Source of the DNA: Lonepinella sp042468235
GTDB taxonomy: Bacteria; Pseudomonadota; Gammaproteobacteria; Enterobacterales; Pasteurellaceae
Direction: 5' to 3'
DNA: 64,000 bases
Assembly: GCF_042468235.1 (NCBI RefSeq)
Contig: NZ_CP170386.1
Coordinates: forward strand, 1,922,001 to 1,986,000
In this document: positions 8,901 through 16,809 of the stretch, in pieces
Position numbering within the stretch: position 1 is the stretch's first letter
Layout of the letters: each line of letters begins with the position of its first letter
Notes under the pieces: generated by a model
The model's database searches: none
The model's input: the letters and a program-made list of their open reading frames with translations, nothing else
What the model was told of the DNA's origin: nothing
Translations under genes and position numbers: made by a program

Positions 8901-9146
8901 TTAGGAAAATAATTGAACAAATGTTTCTATCATTTTCGAAAGATAAGGTAAATTTTTAAGAATATCACCTAATAATTTGAGCAACTCTGATTTATCAAAT
9001 GGTTTCTCAACTAATTGGTTTTGTTCTAAATTTTTAATGACCTCATCTAGTTTTGCTTGTTCACGACTATCCATTTTATTATGCATTTCTACTCGTAACA
9101 ATTTTAATGTTTCAATAGAATTTTTCAAAAGATCAGAATTTTTCAT
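8901..9146 (-). CDS. 81-aa helical protein of the RT cassette, unknown function
   Basis: Small protein starting MKNSDLLKNSIETLKLLRVE, preceded by a GAGG ribosome site 7 nt upstream of the ATG. It is Leu/Lys/Glu-rich and predicted by eye to be all helix, with a coiled-coil-like first half. An amphipathic to hydrophobic C-terminal stretch (LLKLLGDILKNLPYLSKMIE) follows. There is no signal peptide and no classical transmembrane helix. It lies first in the cassette, between the structured leader and the HTH gene. I recognise no family. By position it could be an effector, an accessory subunit or an antitoxin-like partner of the RT, but the sequence does not decide this. Confidence 0.65.
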   Translation of the reverse strand: MKNSDLLKNSIETLKLLRVEMHNKMDSREQAKLDEVIKNLEQNQLVEKPFDKSELLKLLGDILKNLPYLSKMIETFVQLFS

Positions 9147-9149
9147 CTT

Positions 9150-9461
9150 TGAACCTCGTTTTCTTAACAGTGCGAAATTGCACCAGTTGTCAAAACAATG
9201 TCGAACCGTAAAGAAATAAAATGGATAGTGCTACAGGTTGCTCAAATTAAAAACTCACCAGTTGTTTTATTTGTTTTATCTCATCAAAACTAATCTTGGT
9301 AGTTCTATGCTTTGTGTCTTTTTTCAGCCTTTACGACTAAATCTTAGACCGCCAGTAGATTGCTATAATGCAATCGACATTCTATTGAATGCCACATTCT
9401 CACTCGACATATAAGGTCATTATCTTTTAAAATGCATCGAGACGGTAACATCTCGTCATAG
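9150..9461 (-). ncRNA. Structured untranslated leader, candidate retron-type ncRNA (msr-msd)
   Basis: About 310 nt separate the predicted transcription start (near 9461, minus strand) from the 81-aa ORF, and no convincing ORF fills them. Three hairpins are visible near the 5' end. Two lie side by side: 9376-9393 (GACATTC/GAATGCC, 4-nt loop, one G-T pair) and 9358-9375 (GATTGC/GCAATC, 6-nt loop). The third is 9438-9455 (CGAGA/TCTCG, 8-nt loop). This resembles the short stem-loops of an msr. I did not find a clear long msd hairpin, an unambiguous a1/a2 pair or a branching G, so the boundaries are provisional. A 10-bp direct repeat CACCAGTTGT occurs at 9181-9190 and 9256-9265. Confidence 0.45.
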
Positions 9462-9467
9462 GATATA

Positions 9468-9496
9468 ATTCTACCCTTTACTTCTTCATTAGTCAA
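9468..9496 (-). promoter_or_regulatory. Promoter of the RT cassette
   Basis: On the minus strand TTGACT (9496-9491) and TAGAAT (9473-9468) are separated by 17 bp, each one base from consensus. Transcription would start near 9461 and run through the leader and the three genes. Confidence 0.7.
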
Positions 9497-9519
9497 ATAT
9501 TTTTTGACTAGCAGTCAAA
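9491..9519. promoter_or_regulatory. Operator-like repeated half-sites at the RT cassette promoter
   Basis: Three 7-bp half-sites alternate in orientation: AGTCAAA (9491-9497), TTTGACT (9503-9509) and AGTCAAA (9513-9519). Adjacent pairs form two overlapping palindromes. The first half-site contains the -35 hexamer. This is what an Xre-type autorepressor site would look like. Confidence 0.55.
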
Positions 9520-9629
9520 TTTAATACATCATTGGGGGTGCTTGAATACAAAGTTACTTAGTACCTTCAAATGAAAATTAAAATCTGATGCTGTCTCTTA
9601 TCCCCAATATCATAATGCAACAGCATTGT

Positions 9630-9667
9630 GCATTTCTTAAAGACGAGAATAGCGAATAAAATGGTTT
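9630..9667 (-). pseudogene. Remnant of a tetR gene tail
   Basis: 16 bp at 9652-9667 are identical to 10064-10079 inside the intact tetR gene, and the preceding 20 bp (TTAAAGACGAGAATA versus TTAAAATCGTAGTG) are recognisably similar. No reading frame survives. Confidence 0.5.
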
Positions 9668-9694
9668 CACAAACGGTTGAATTTTGCTAAAGAT

Positions 9695-9945
9695 TTACAA
9701 ACTACCTTGGGTGGTGAACAATCGCTCGGGGATAAAATTCACTTTCTCAAATTGGCTATCCGTATCGGTGGTCAGCACAAAATAATTTTTGTGCTTGACC
9801 AATTTAAATAAGGCTAGGTACAACAGTAAAGCATCAGGGCTGAAGCGATTTTGGTAAATATGCTCCCCAATAACTCCATTTTGAGTCCACCGAAACAAAC
9901 GGATAACAACCTACGGAATATATATCTCGCATACGGTATTTTTTA
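9695..9945 (-). pseudogene. SirTM-type sirtuin fragment with frameshift
   Basis: Two overlapping minus-strand frames together resemble the middle of a class M sirtuin (NAD-dependent protein deacetylase / ADP-ribosyltransferase). One frame (about 9945-9867) reads RDIYSVGCYPFVSVDSKWSY. The other (about 9868-9695) reads GEHIYQNRFSPDALLLY, then NYFVLTTDTDSQFEKVNFIP and RLFTTQGS. These match the family pattern DMYSAGFYPF, EKWAYWSRHI, YFVLTTNxDHQFxKAGF, RLFYTQGD. A frameshift near 9867 separates them, the N-terminal nucleotide-binding loop is missing, and the protein stops at TQGS before the zinc-finger part. It abuts the stop of tetR. Confidence 0.7.
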
Positions 9946-9957
9946 ATATTGTCCCAC

Positions 9958-10506
9958 TCACACCACAAAATCCAACACTCCTTGCCATTCATCAAACAAT
10001 TCCTGTGCCGGTACAGGCAAGTTTCGTTCAAAATAATATTTCATCACCGTTAAAATCGTAGTGGCGAATAAAATGGTTTGAAATTCGCTGCACGTTTTAT
10101 TTTGCTTGGCGACAAATAGGCGTAGCTGTTGTTGAATGGACGCGAACATATCTTGATACAGATGATGGCGTGGCGTGTCAATCTTCCATAAGGCAAGCAA
10201 GCTGTGGCGAAGTTCAAATAAGCGTGCGGTTTGCTCGCTATTAAATTCACTTAACCGCTCGCAACTTCTGGCATATTGCTGAATTTGTTCAAATTCTGTT
10301 TTAAATTCGGCAATCATCACCCCTGCCAACTCGCTTTTGCCGTAAAAATGGCGATAAAAGGTTGATGTGTTAATCATCGCCGTATCGCAAATTTCCTGTA
10401 CGTTGATTTTGTTGTAGGGTTTTTCATTAAGCAGGCTAATCAAGGCTTGGCGGAGCTGTTTTTGCGTGCGTGTCTTTCTTAAATCTTGGCGTAAATCGCT
10501 TGGCAT
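9958..10506 (-). CDS. TetR/AcrR family regulator
   Basis: 182-aa repressor with an N-terminal TetR HTH at about residues 15-62 (QLRQALISLLNEKPYNKINV, then EICDTAMINTSTFYRHFYGK). The C-terminal ligand-binding half has no close relative I can name. It is divergent from the seven-helix membrane gene at 10666, with 159 bp between them that contain an inverted repeat, so that gene is its likely target. Both genes look richer in G+C than their surroundings, suggesting joint acquisition. It is intact, although remnants of a second copy of its tail and of a sirtuin gene lie directly downstream. Confidence 0.85.
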   Translation of the reverse strand: MPSDLRQDLRKTRTQKQLRQALISLLNEKPYNKINVQEICDTAMINTSTFYRHFYGKSELAGVMIAEFKTEFEQIQQYARSCERLSEFNSEQTARLFELRHSLLALWKIDTPRHHLYQDMFASIQQQLRLFVAKQNKTCSEFQTILFATTILTVMKYYFERNLPVPAQELFDEWQGVLDFVV

Positions 10507-10542
10507 AGGTCAATCCTGTTATCAGAGAATTTATGCTATTGT

Positions 10543-10586
10543 ACTGCATAAGACTACAAACTACGAATTTTGTTGGTTTATGCAGT
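10543..10586. promoter_or_regulatory. Inverted repeat between tetR and the membrane gene
   Basis: ACTGCATAA (10543-10551) and TTATGCAGT (10578-10586) are perfect 9-bp inverted arms separated by 26 bp, in the middle of the divergent promoter region. They may be an operator pair for the TetR protein. Confidence 0.45.
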
Positions 10587-10665
10587 GAATTTTAAAAAAT
10601 TTTTGCTTGGTTTGCCGTTTGCTGTTGGTTAAAATAAGGGCATATTTTTTAGCGAAGAGAACAAT

Positions 10666-11397
10666 ATGAACCCGACTTATAACGCTGATATGATTATTGA
10701 AAAATTCAATACTCAACCCAGCCTGATGATTCCTTTGATGATTTTTGCAATGGGATTTGGCTTTATTCAATATATTTACGCCTTTTTTATGGCACGCGGC
10801 GGCAAGCCTTCGCCGTTTCCGGTGTATATGCACTGCTTTTATCTGGCTCACGATTTTTTGTTTGTAACCTTGTTTTATCAATGGTTTTACGAGTACGATT
10901 CGCTGGTGTTTCAGGCTGTGTGGCTGGGTATGGTAGCGTTTAATATTTTTGAAATTCATGCCTTATACGAAGCGATTAAATATGAACGCCAAGAAACTTT
11001 TGGTAAGTATTACGACAAGCCTGTAACCGTCAAGCAAGCGACTTTGTGGGTAGCAGCGATGACGGTGGTGAGCTTTGTGGTGCTGTGTACGGTGCGTGAT
11101 TTTATGAGCGATAAACTGATGTTTTGCATCTTTATTTCTACAAATGTCATCATGGCAATCGGGCCTGCTCTGCATTTTATGGCTCACCGCAAACGTGCCA
11201 AGGGGCAGTTTGGCTTGGCGTTTTTTATCGTCCTTGGCACGATTGCGACTTTTCTGCCGCAAGGATTGGGTATGTACACCACGTCTGACCCTGATTATTT
11301 CAACCGCCCTTGGTTCTTTGTGTTGGGGACGGTGTGCTTGGCGGTGGCGATTTGGCACTGGGTGAGTGTGTGGAAGTTGCCTAAAGCCGAGTCGTAG
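10666..11397 (+). CDS. Seven-helix membrane protein, unknown function
   Basis: 243-aa integral membrane protein with about seven hydrophobic segments (roughly residues 20-42, 50-72, 80-100, 120-142, 148-168, 180-200 and 210-230). A charged loop, FEIHALYEAIKYERQETFGK, lies between helices 3 and 4. The fold size and the conserved acidic/His pattern recall bacterial relatives of small seven-helix membrane proteins of the EXPERA/terpene-cyclase kind, but I cannot assign a family with confidence. The ribosome site GAAGAG precedes the ATG. It is divergent from a TetR regulator, a layout typical of inducible detoxification or lipid-modifying genes. Confidence 0.7.
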   Translation: MNPTYNADMIIEKFNTQPSLMIPLMIFAMGFGFIQYIYAFFMARGGKPSPFPVYMHCFYLAHDFLFVTLFYQWFYEYDSLVFQAVWLGMVAFNIFEIHALYEAIKYERQETFGKYYDKPVTVKQATLWVAAMTVVSFVVLCTVRDFMSDKLMFCIFISTNVIMAIGPALHFMAHRKRAKGQFGLAFFIVLGTIATFLPQGLGMYTTSDPDYFNRPWFFVLGTVCLAVAIWHWVSVWKLPKAES

Positions 11398-11487
11398 ATT
11401 TAGTTTGTAGGATTAAGTAAGACCGCACAAAAATGATCTTCCGTCAGAAGTTAAACGAATAATTAACTTACCAAGATGTAGATCACA

Positions 11488-11496
11488 AAGTGCGGT
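11488..11496 (+). repeat. DNA uptake sequence
   Basis: AAGTGCGGT, single copy between the convergent membrane gene and malT. Confidence 0.8.
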
Positions 11497-11517
11497 ATTT
11501 TCTAACTTATTTTTATC

Positions 11518-14229
11518 CTAACTATACCCCATCAATCTCAACAGTTCCTTAGTATAATCAATGGCTTCGGTGCGATTTGCTACGCCGATTTTTTGGTATA
11601 GATTGCGGATATGGGTTTTGGTGGTGGTTATGGCGACTTGCAATTCTTCTGCAATATGTTCATTGTTATAACCTGAATAAATTAGCCCTAACACTTGCCA
11701 TTCTCGCTGGGTCAGTGGGCTGATTTTAAGCAATTCAGGGACTTCAGGGTTGTTCAATAAACGTTCTACAAATTGCTCGTCAAAATGGGCAAATTTATGC
11801 CGATAGTGCTGATTGATACTGCGTAAAATAAATTGGGCTTTATGTTGGGTAAATTCGTCTAATACATTGCTTAATTGCAAGAGTTGACGAATTTGTTGTG
11901 CCATAATATCGCCTTCAAGCACAAACGCACTGATAAAATTCGTTTGTTTGGTTAAGCGAAGTGCTTCGAGCAAATCTGTTTGAGCCAGATTTTTCTCATT
12001 TTGTAAGAAATATAGACGGTTACGCAATATTAATGCTCGATTTAAATCACTGGTTAAATTGAGTTGCTGGGCAGTTTCAATGATACGATCTAAAATCTGT
12101 TTCGCTTGGCTAAATTCACCTAGTGCAATGTATGCTCGGGCAATACTTCGCCATTGCTCTTGGCTAAAATGATTGCGATCGGTGTGGGGTTGTTTACTTT
12201 GAATTAACCAGTTCTGCATGGCTTCAAGATTATTATTCATTTGATATAACAATACTTTGGCAGAATCAGCATTGGCTAACCAGTCATCATGATAATCGTG
12301 CATACCTTGTAAAATATCTAAGCCTTTAATCAACCGATCAGCGTTATCTAAATCACCACGCACCAGTGAAATTTTGCTTAATAGCGTCACACATTGTAAT
12401 TTATCAGAGGCTTTATTTAGAATTTGAATGCCTGCATTTGCCATGGCTTCAGCTTTATCAAGATTGTACCATTCCCATAAGATACGCCCTTTTAAGCGGA
12501 GCAAAAACTCATACATAGGAATTTTTTGTAGATGATTTTCTTTCACAAACAGGGTGGCTTTATCCAACATATCATAAGCGGCTTGCAAAAAGCCCTGTGC
12601 CATTAAAATTTCTGATTGTTGTAACAGCGACCATAAAATATGATGATAAGTATGGTGATGACGTGCCATTTTTTCAGTGTGTTGTTGGATTTTTAAGGCT
12701 TGCTCGAGATTACCATAACAATGATGTGCTTCACCAATAATAGAATTGGCTACAATTTGTGCGTAATAGGCATTTTCGGGTAAATCGGCTTGTGCTTTTG
12801 ATGCAAGGGATAACGCCGTATCTTCATTGCCGTCATTAATGGCAACCTGTGCCAATAATACATCAAATTCCGCCTGATTTTCTTTGCTTAATTGTATGTT
12901 ATTTTGCTGTAATGCTTGTTTAAATTGGCTAAAAATGCCGATTACTTCATTATGTCGATGTTGACTTTGTGCCAGCCATGCCTTGAGTAAGACTAAATTT
13001 GGCTGTTGCATAAATTCGTCTTCATTTAGGCATTGTAAACTTTCTTCCAATAATTGCAGTTCGCCATGATGAAATAAATCCCAAGCATGTTGATTTAGAA
13101 TGGATAACAAAATGGAACGATTTTCTAATTGCATCGCATGATATAAGGCTTCGGTGATATAACCCAATTTTAACCATGCTTCTGCTGCCCGTTGATGAAG
13201 ATCTTGCAATTCTTCGCCTAACTCGGTTTGGCAACATTGCCATAAAAACGTGGCAAATAAAGGGTGGAAACGCCACCAGTTGTCTTCGGAATCCATTTGA
13301 TGTAAGAATAAACCTTGTTTTTCTAACTCTTCTAAGGATTTGCGACTATTGGTTACACCCGTTAAATGTTGTACTAATGCTTCATTCATGGAACGCAGCA
13401 CAGAACATTGGAGCAGAAATTTGCGAGCTGTCTGATCGAGCTTATTTAGCACTTCATCATTTAAATATTCATTGATATGGGAATTATTTAACTTGGCTAA
13501 CCGTTTGGCAGCGTCCTGTAATGAGGTGTTTTGTTGCTTAACGGATAGGCTAATTAATTGTAAGGCGGTCGGCCAACCTTCTACTTCATCGCAAAGTGCG
13601 GTGATTTCTGGTTCAATTAATTCTGCATCAAGACGAGATTGGAAAAAAGCAATACTTTCTTGATGATTAAAAGGTAATTGACCCGCATCAATTTCTAATA
13701 ATTGTTCTTGCACTCTCAAATTGGCAATGCCTAACGGTGGCACGGAGCGAGAAAGCAAAATCAATGTCATATTATCGGACTGATGACGAATCCAATATTT
13801 TAATGCTTCGTGAATATCTTCATTTTCAATTAAATGATAGTCATCTATAATCAAATAGAAATGCCCTTTTAAGCCAGCAATCTTAATTAACAGCTGATCG
13901 AATAAGGTAAATAAGCTGGCTTGATGATTAAATTGCCCATCTTCTATTATGGGCTGTTCTGCATTAATCGCTTGGCTAAGAGCTGCACAAAAATAGGTGG
14001 CAAAACGTTCGGGATTATTGTCACTTTCATCTAGCGAATACCAACCCACATTTTTGGGTTGTTGTGAATTAATCCACTGAGAAATTAACGTGGTTTTACC
14101 ATAACCCGCAGGTGCATTAATCAGCACCAACGGATATTCACAGGCTTTATCTAATAATTGTATTAAACGCTCTCGAATCACGCTATTTTGTAAGCGGTAA
14201 GAACAAATCAGTTTTGATGGAATGAGCAT
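11518..14229 (-). CDS. malT: ATP- and maltotriose-dependent transcriptional activator MalT
   Basis: STAND-class regulator of maltodextrin genes. The 903-aa length equals enterobacterial MalT (901 aa). The N-terminal P-loop NAPAGYGKTTLISQW is at about residues 38-52, followed by YLIIDDYHLI (Walker B) and a central tetratricopeptide-like superhelix that would bind maltotriose. The C-terminal LuxR-type HTH (LTQREWQVLGLIYSGYNNEH to IRNLYQKIGVANRTEAI) occupies the last 70 residues. It is divergent from malPQ, its expected target; the 148-bp gap between malT and malP would hold the MalT sites. Confidence 0.96.
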   Translation of the reverse strand: MLIPSKLICSYRLQNSVIRERLIQLLDKACEYPLVLINAPAGYGKTTLISQWINSQQPKNVGWYSLDESDNNPERFATYFCAALSQAINAEQPIIEDGQFNHQASLFTLFDQLLIKIAGLKGHFYLIIDDYHLIENEDIHEALKYWIRHQSDNMTLILLSRSVPPLGIANLRVQEQLLEIDAGQLPFNHQESIAFFQSRLDAELIEPEITALCDEVEGWPTALQLISLSVKQQNTSLQDAAKRLAKLNNSHINEYLNDEVLNKLDQTARKFLLQCSVLRSMNEALVQHLTGVTNSRKSLEELEKQGLFLHQMDSEDNWWRFHPLFATFLWQCCQTELGEELQDLHQRAAEAWLKLGYITEALYHAMQLENRSILLSILNQHAWDLFHHGELQLLEESLQCLNEDEFMQQPNLVLLKAWLAQSQHRHNEVIGIFSQFKQALQQNNIQLSKENQAEFDVLLAQVAINDGNEDTALSLASKAQADLPENAYYAQIVANSIIGEAHHCYGNLEQALKIQQHTEKMARHHHTYHHILWSLLQQSEILMAQGFLQAAYDMLDKATLFVKENHLQKIPMYEFLLRLKGRILWEWYNLDKAEAMANAGIQILNKASDKLQCVTLLSKISLVRGDLDNADRLIKGLDILQGMHDYHDDWLANADSAKVLLYQMNNNLEAMQNWLIQSKQPHTDRNHFSQEQWRSIARAYIALGEFSQAKQILDRIIETAQQLNLTSDLNRALILRNRLYFLQNEKNLAQTDLLEALRLTKQTNFISAFVLEGDIMAQQIRQLLQLSNVLDEFTQHKAQFILRSINQHYRHKFAHFDEQFVERLLNNPEVPELLKISPLTQREWQVLGLIYSGYNNEHIAEELQVAITTTKTHIRNLYQKIGVANRTEAIDYTKELLRLMGYS

Positions 14230-14307
14230 ATATTTAAGGTATCCAGTTTGTGTAGGAGAATACAGCTTCTCTACTTCTTTATAGTCATACTACGAAGATT
14301 ATAGCAA

Positions 14308-14313
14308 GGATGA
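14308..14313 (+). promoter_or_regulatory. Possible MalT box core upstream of malP
   Basis: GGATGA, matching the MalT core GGA(T/G)GA, lies 65 bp upstream of the malP start. Only one core is clear, and a CRP site is not evident, so support is weak. Confidence 0.3.
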
Positions 14314-14377
14314 TTTATTTTTACATTGATCCAAGATAATGAAACATAGAGATTTAATAAAAATTTATGGAGTTGCT

Positions 14378-16768
14378 ATGTTACAAAACCAATTTACTCA
14401 GGTGTCATTTGATACTGTCGTGCAAAAATACTGCCGTTATTTTGATGTGGACGGTGCCGAACAGTTTTCTTTGAGCCAATGGTATCAAGTGTTAGCCGAA
14501 GGGAGCCTTGCTTTAGCTTATGCCAAACCAGCACAAAAAAAGGCGGATACTCGCCACGTCAATTATCTTTCTATGGAGTTTCTTATCGGGCGATTAACAG
14601 GCAATAACCTGATGAATTTAGGTTATTACCAGCAAGCCAAGGTCTATTTAGCCAACTATGGAGTAGAAATCGTTGATGTGTTAGAACAAGAACGTGATCC
14701 TGCATTGGGGAATGGTGGTTTAGGTCGATTAGCTGCCTGTTTCTTAGATTCTATGGCAAGTCTTGGACAACCTGCCACAGGCTATGGTTTGCATTACCAA
14801 TACGGTTTATTCAAACAAGCCTTTGAAAACGGCGTACAAAAAGAAAGTGCAGATTTTTGGGGACGCAATGATTACCCGTGGCAAAGCCACAATCCAGCCA
14901 AAACCCAATTAGTGGGATTTGGGGGCAAAATTCAGTGCATTAAAGATGATAAATACGAATGGCAACCTGCATTGACCATTCAAGGTAAAGCCTATGATCT
15001 GCCTGTGGTGGGTTATCAAAATGATGTCGTGCAGCCTTTACGTTTATGGCAAGCGGATAACGATCAAACCTTTAGCTTTGAGAAATTTAATGACGGTAAA
15101 TTCTTGCTTGCGGACAAAGAAATCGTTAATGCGGCTGCCTTAACCCAAGTGTTATACCCGAATGACAACCATAAAGCAGGGCAAAAACTCCGCTTAATGC
15201 AACAGTATTTCCACTGTGCTTGTTCAGTGGCGGATATTTTAGCTCGTCATTTGGCACAGGGTCATCGCCTACAAGACTTTGCTAAATATCAAGTGATTCA
15301 ATTAAATGATACCCACCCAACTCTGGCTATTCCAGAATTAATGCGAGTGTTATTAGATGACTATAATTTAAGCTGGGATCAGGCTTGGGAAATTTGTTCA
15401 AACACCTTTGCTTACACCAATCACACCTTATTACCCGAAGCCTTGGAACAATGGGATCAACGCCTATTTAAACAATTATTACCACGTCATTTCCAAATTG
15501 TGGATAAAATCAATCGGTTATTTCAGCCAAAAGTGCGGTCAGAATTTGGTGAAAATCCGCAAGTTTGGGAAAAATTGGCGATTTTATTTGATTATCGGGT
15601 TCGCATGGCAAATCTTTGTGTGGTCACTTGCTTTAAAGTCAATGGAGTGGCTCAAATTCATTCGGATTTATTGGTGACGGATTTATTCCCTGAATATCAT
15701 AAAATCTTCCCAACCAAATTCTGTAATGTGACCAATGGTATCACGCCACGCCGCTGGATTCGTCAAGCTAATCCAAAATTAAGTGATTTATTAGACCGCA
15801 CTTTACAAACAGATTGGACTAAAAATCTTGAACAATTACAGGGTGTTGAGAAATATGTGGCAGATAGTGGTTTCCGTACCGAATATCGCCAAATTAAACA
15901 ACATAACAAAGCGATATTGAGTGCGGAAATTAAACAGACCCTTGGTTTAAGCGTAAATGAAGATGCCATTTTTGATGTGCAAATTAAACGTTTCCACGAA
16001 TACAAACGCCAACATTTGAATTTACTCAATATTATTGCGACCTATCAACAGCTTAAAGATAATCCAAATATGCCGTTCACGCCACGTTTATTTGTCTTCT
16101 CAGGCAAAGCGGCACCAGGTTATTATTTGGCGAAGAATATTATTCATGCCATTAATAACGTGGCACAAGTGATTAATCATGATAAGCAAATGAAAGACAA
16201 ATTACAGGTCGCATTCTTGCCAGATTATCGCGTCAGTCTGGCGGAAAAAATTATTCCCGCCGCCGATGTGTCGGAACAAATTTCCATGGCAGGTAAAGAA
16301 GCCTCAGGGACGGGCAACATGAAACTCGCCTTAAATGGGGCATTAACCCTTGGTACATTAGATGGTGCTAATGTGGAAATCGCCCAGATGGTCGGTACAG
16401 AAAATATTTTCCTGTTCGGTCATACGGTAGAAAGTGTCCGCGAACTGTTGGCACAAGGTTATGACCCGAAAGCCTATTATCAACAAAATCCCGTGTTAAA
16501 AAGTGCGGTGGATTTTTTAACCAAAGGGGCAGTGTGCCAAGGCAATAAGGCGATGTTCAAATTGATGATCGACAGCTTAATAGAACGTGATCCGTTCTTA
16601 GTGTTGGCGGATTTTGATAGCTATATGGTAGCTCAACAACGCATTGGACAGGCTTATTTAGACAGGGAAGCATGGTTACACAGTTGTATTTTGAATACGG
16701 CTCGGCTTGGTATGTTCAGTTCTGACCGTTCCATTCGAGATTATCAACAACGTATTTGGTTGAAATAA
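14378..16768 (+). CDS. malP: Maltodextrin / glycogen phosphorylase
   Basis: PLP-dependent enzyme that releases glucose-1-phosphate from the non-reducing end of alpha-1,4-glucans. I chose the ATG at 14378 (796 aa, close to E. coli MalP, 797 aa) because it follows TATGGAG and aligns with the family start; an ATG at 14339 would add 13 atypical residues. Family blocks are intact: RHVNYLSMEFLIGRLTGNNL, ERDPALGNGGLGRLAACFLD, VIQLNDTHPT, and the PLP-lysine region EASGTGNMKLALNGALTLGT. MalQ follows after 41 nt with its own ribosome site, so the two are an operon activated by MalT. Confidence 0.97.
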   Translation: MLQNQFTQVSFDTVVQKYCRYFDVDGAEQFSLSQWYQVLAEGSLALAYAKPAQKKADTRHVNYLSMEFLIGRLTGNNLMNLGYYQQAKVYLANYGVEIVDVLEQERDPALGNGGLGRLAACFLDSMASLGQPATGYGLHYQYGLFKQAFENGVQKESADFWGRNDYPWQSHNPAKTQLVGFGGKIQCIKDDKYEWQPALTIQGKAYDLPVVGYQNDVVQPLRLWQADNDQTFSFEKFNDGKFLLADKEIVNAAALTQVLYPNDNHKAGQKLRLMQQYFHCACSVADILARHLAQGHRLQDFAKYQVIQLNDTHPTLAIPELMRVLLDDYNLSWDQAWEICSNTFAYTNHTLLPEALEQWDQRLFKQLLPRHFQIVDKINRLFQPKVRSEFGENPQVWEKLAILFDYRVRMANLCVVTCFKVNGVAQIHSDLLVTDLFPEYHKIFPTKFCNVTNGITPRRWIRQANPKLSDLLDRTLQTDWTKNLEQLQGVEKYVADSGFRTEYRQIKQHNKAILSAEIKQTLGLSVNEDAIFDVQIKRFHEYKRQHLNLLNIIATYQQLKDNPNMPFTPRLFVFSGKAAPGYYLAKNIIHAINNVAQVINHDKQMKDKLQVAFLPDYRVSLAEKIIPAADVSEQISMAGKEASGTGNMKLALNGALTLGTLDGANVEIAQMVGTENIFLFGHTVESVRELLAQGYDPKAYYQQNPVLKSAVDFLTKGAVCQGNKAMFKLMIDSLIERDPFLVLADFDSYMVAQQRIGQAYLDREAWLHSCILNTARLGMFSSDRSIRDYQQRIWLK

Positions 16769-16809
16769 CAACGTTTTCCCCTGTTACAGCAGGGGAAAAT
16801 AAGGGGAAC

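Noticed and set aside
8977..9219. Plus-strand gene of 80 aa overlapping the 81-aa ORF
   Set aside because: The opposite strand has the ribosome site and operon context; this frame has neither.
10561..11358. Minus-strand frames opposite the seven-helix membrane gene
   Set aside because: They are basic, low-complexity mirror frames of a clear membrane protein gene with a ribosome site.
7000..11400. Prophage
   Set aside because: No structural, terminase, integrase or lysis genes are present around the RT cassette.
14339..14377. Upstream start for malP
   Set aside because: The 13 extra residues do not fit the family start, and the GGAG site serves the ATG at 14378.
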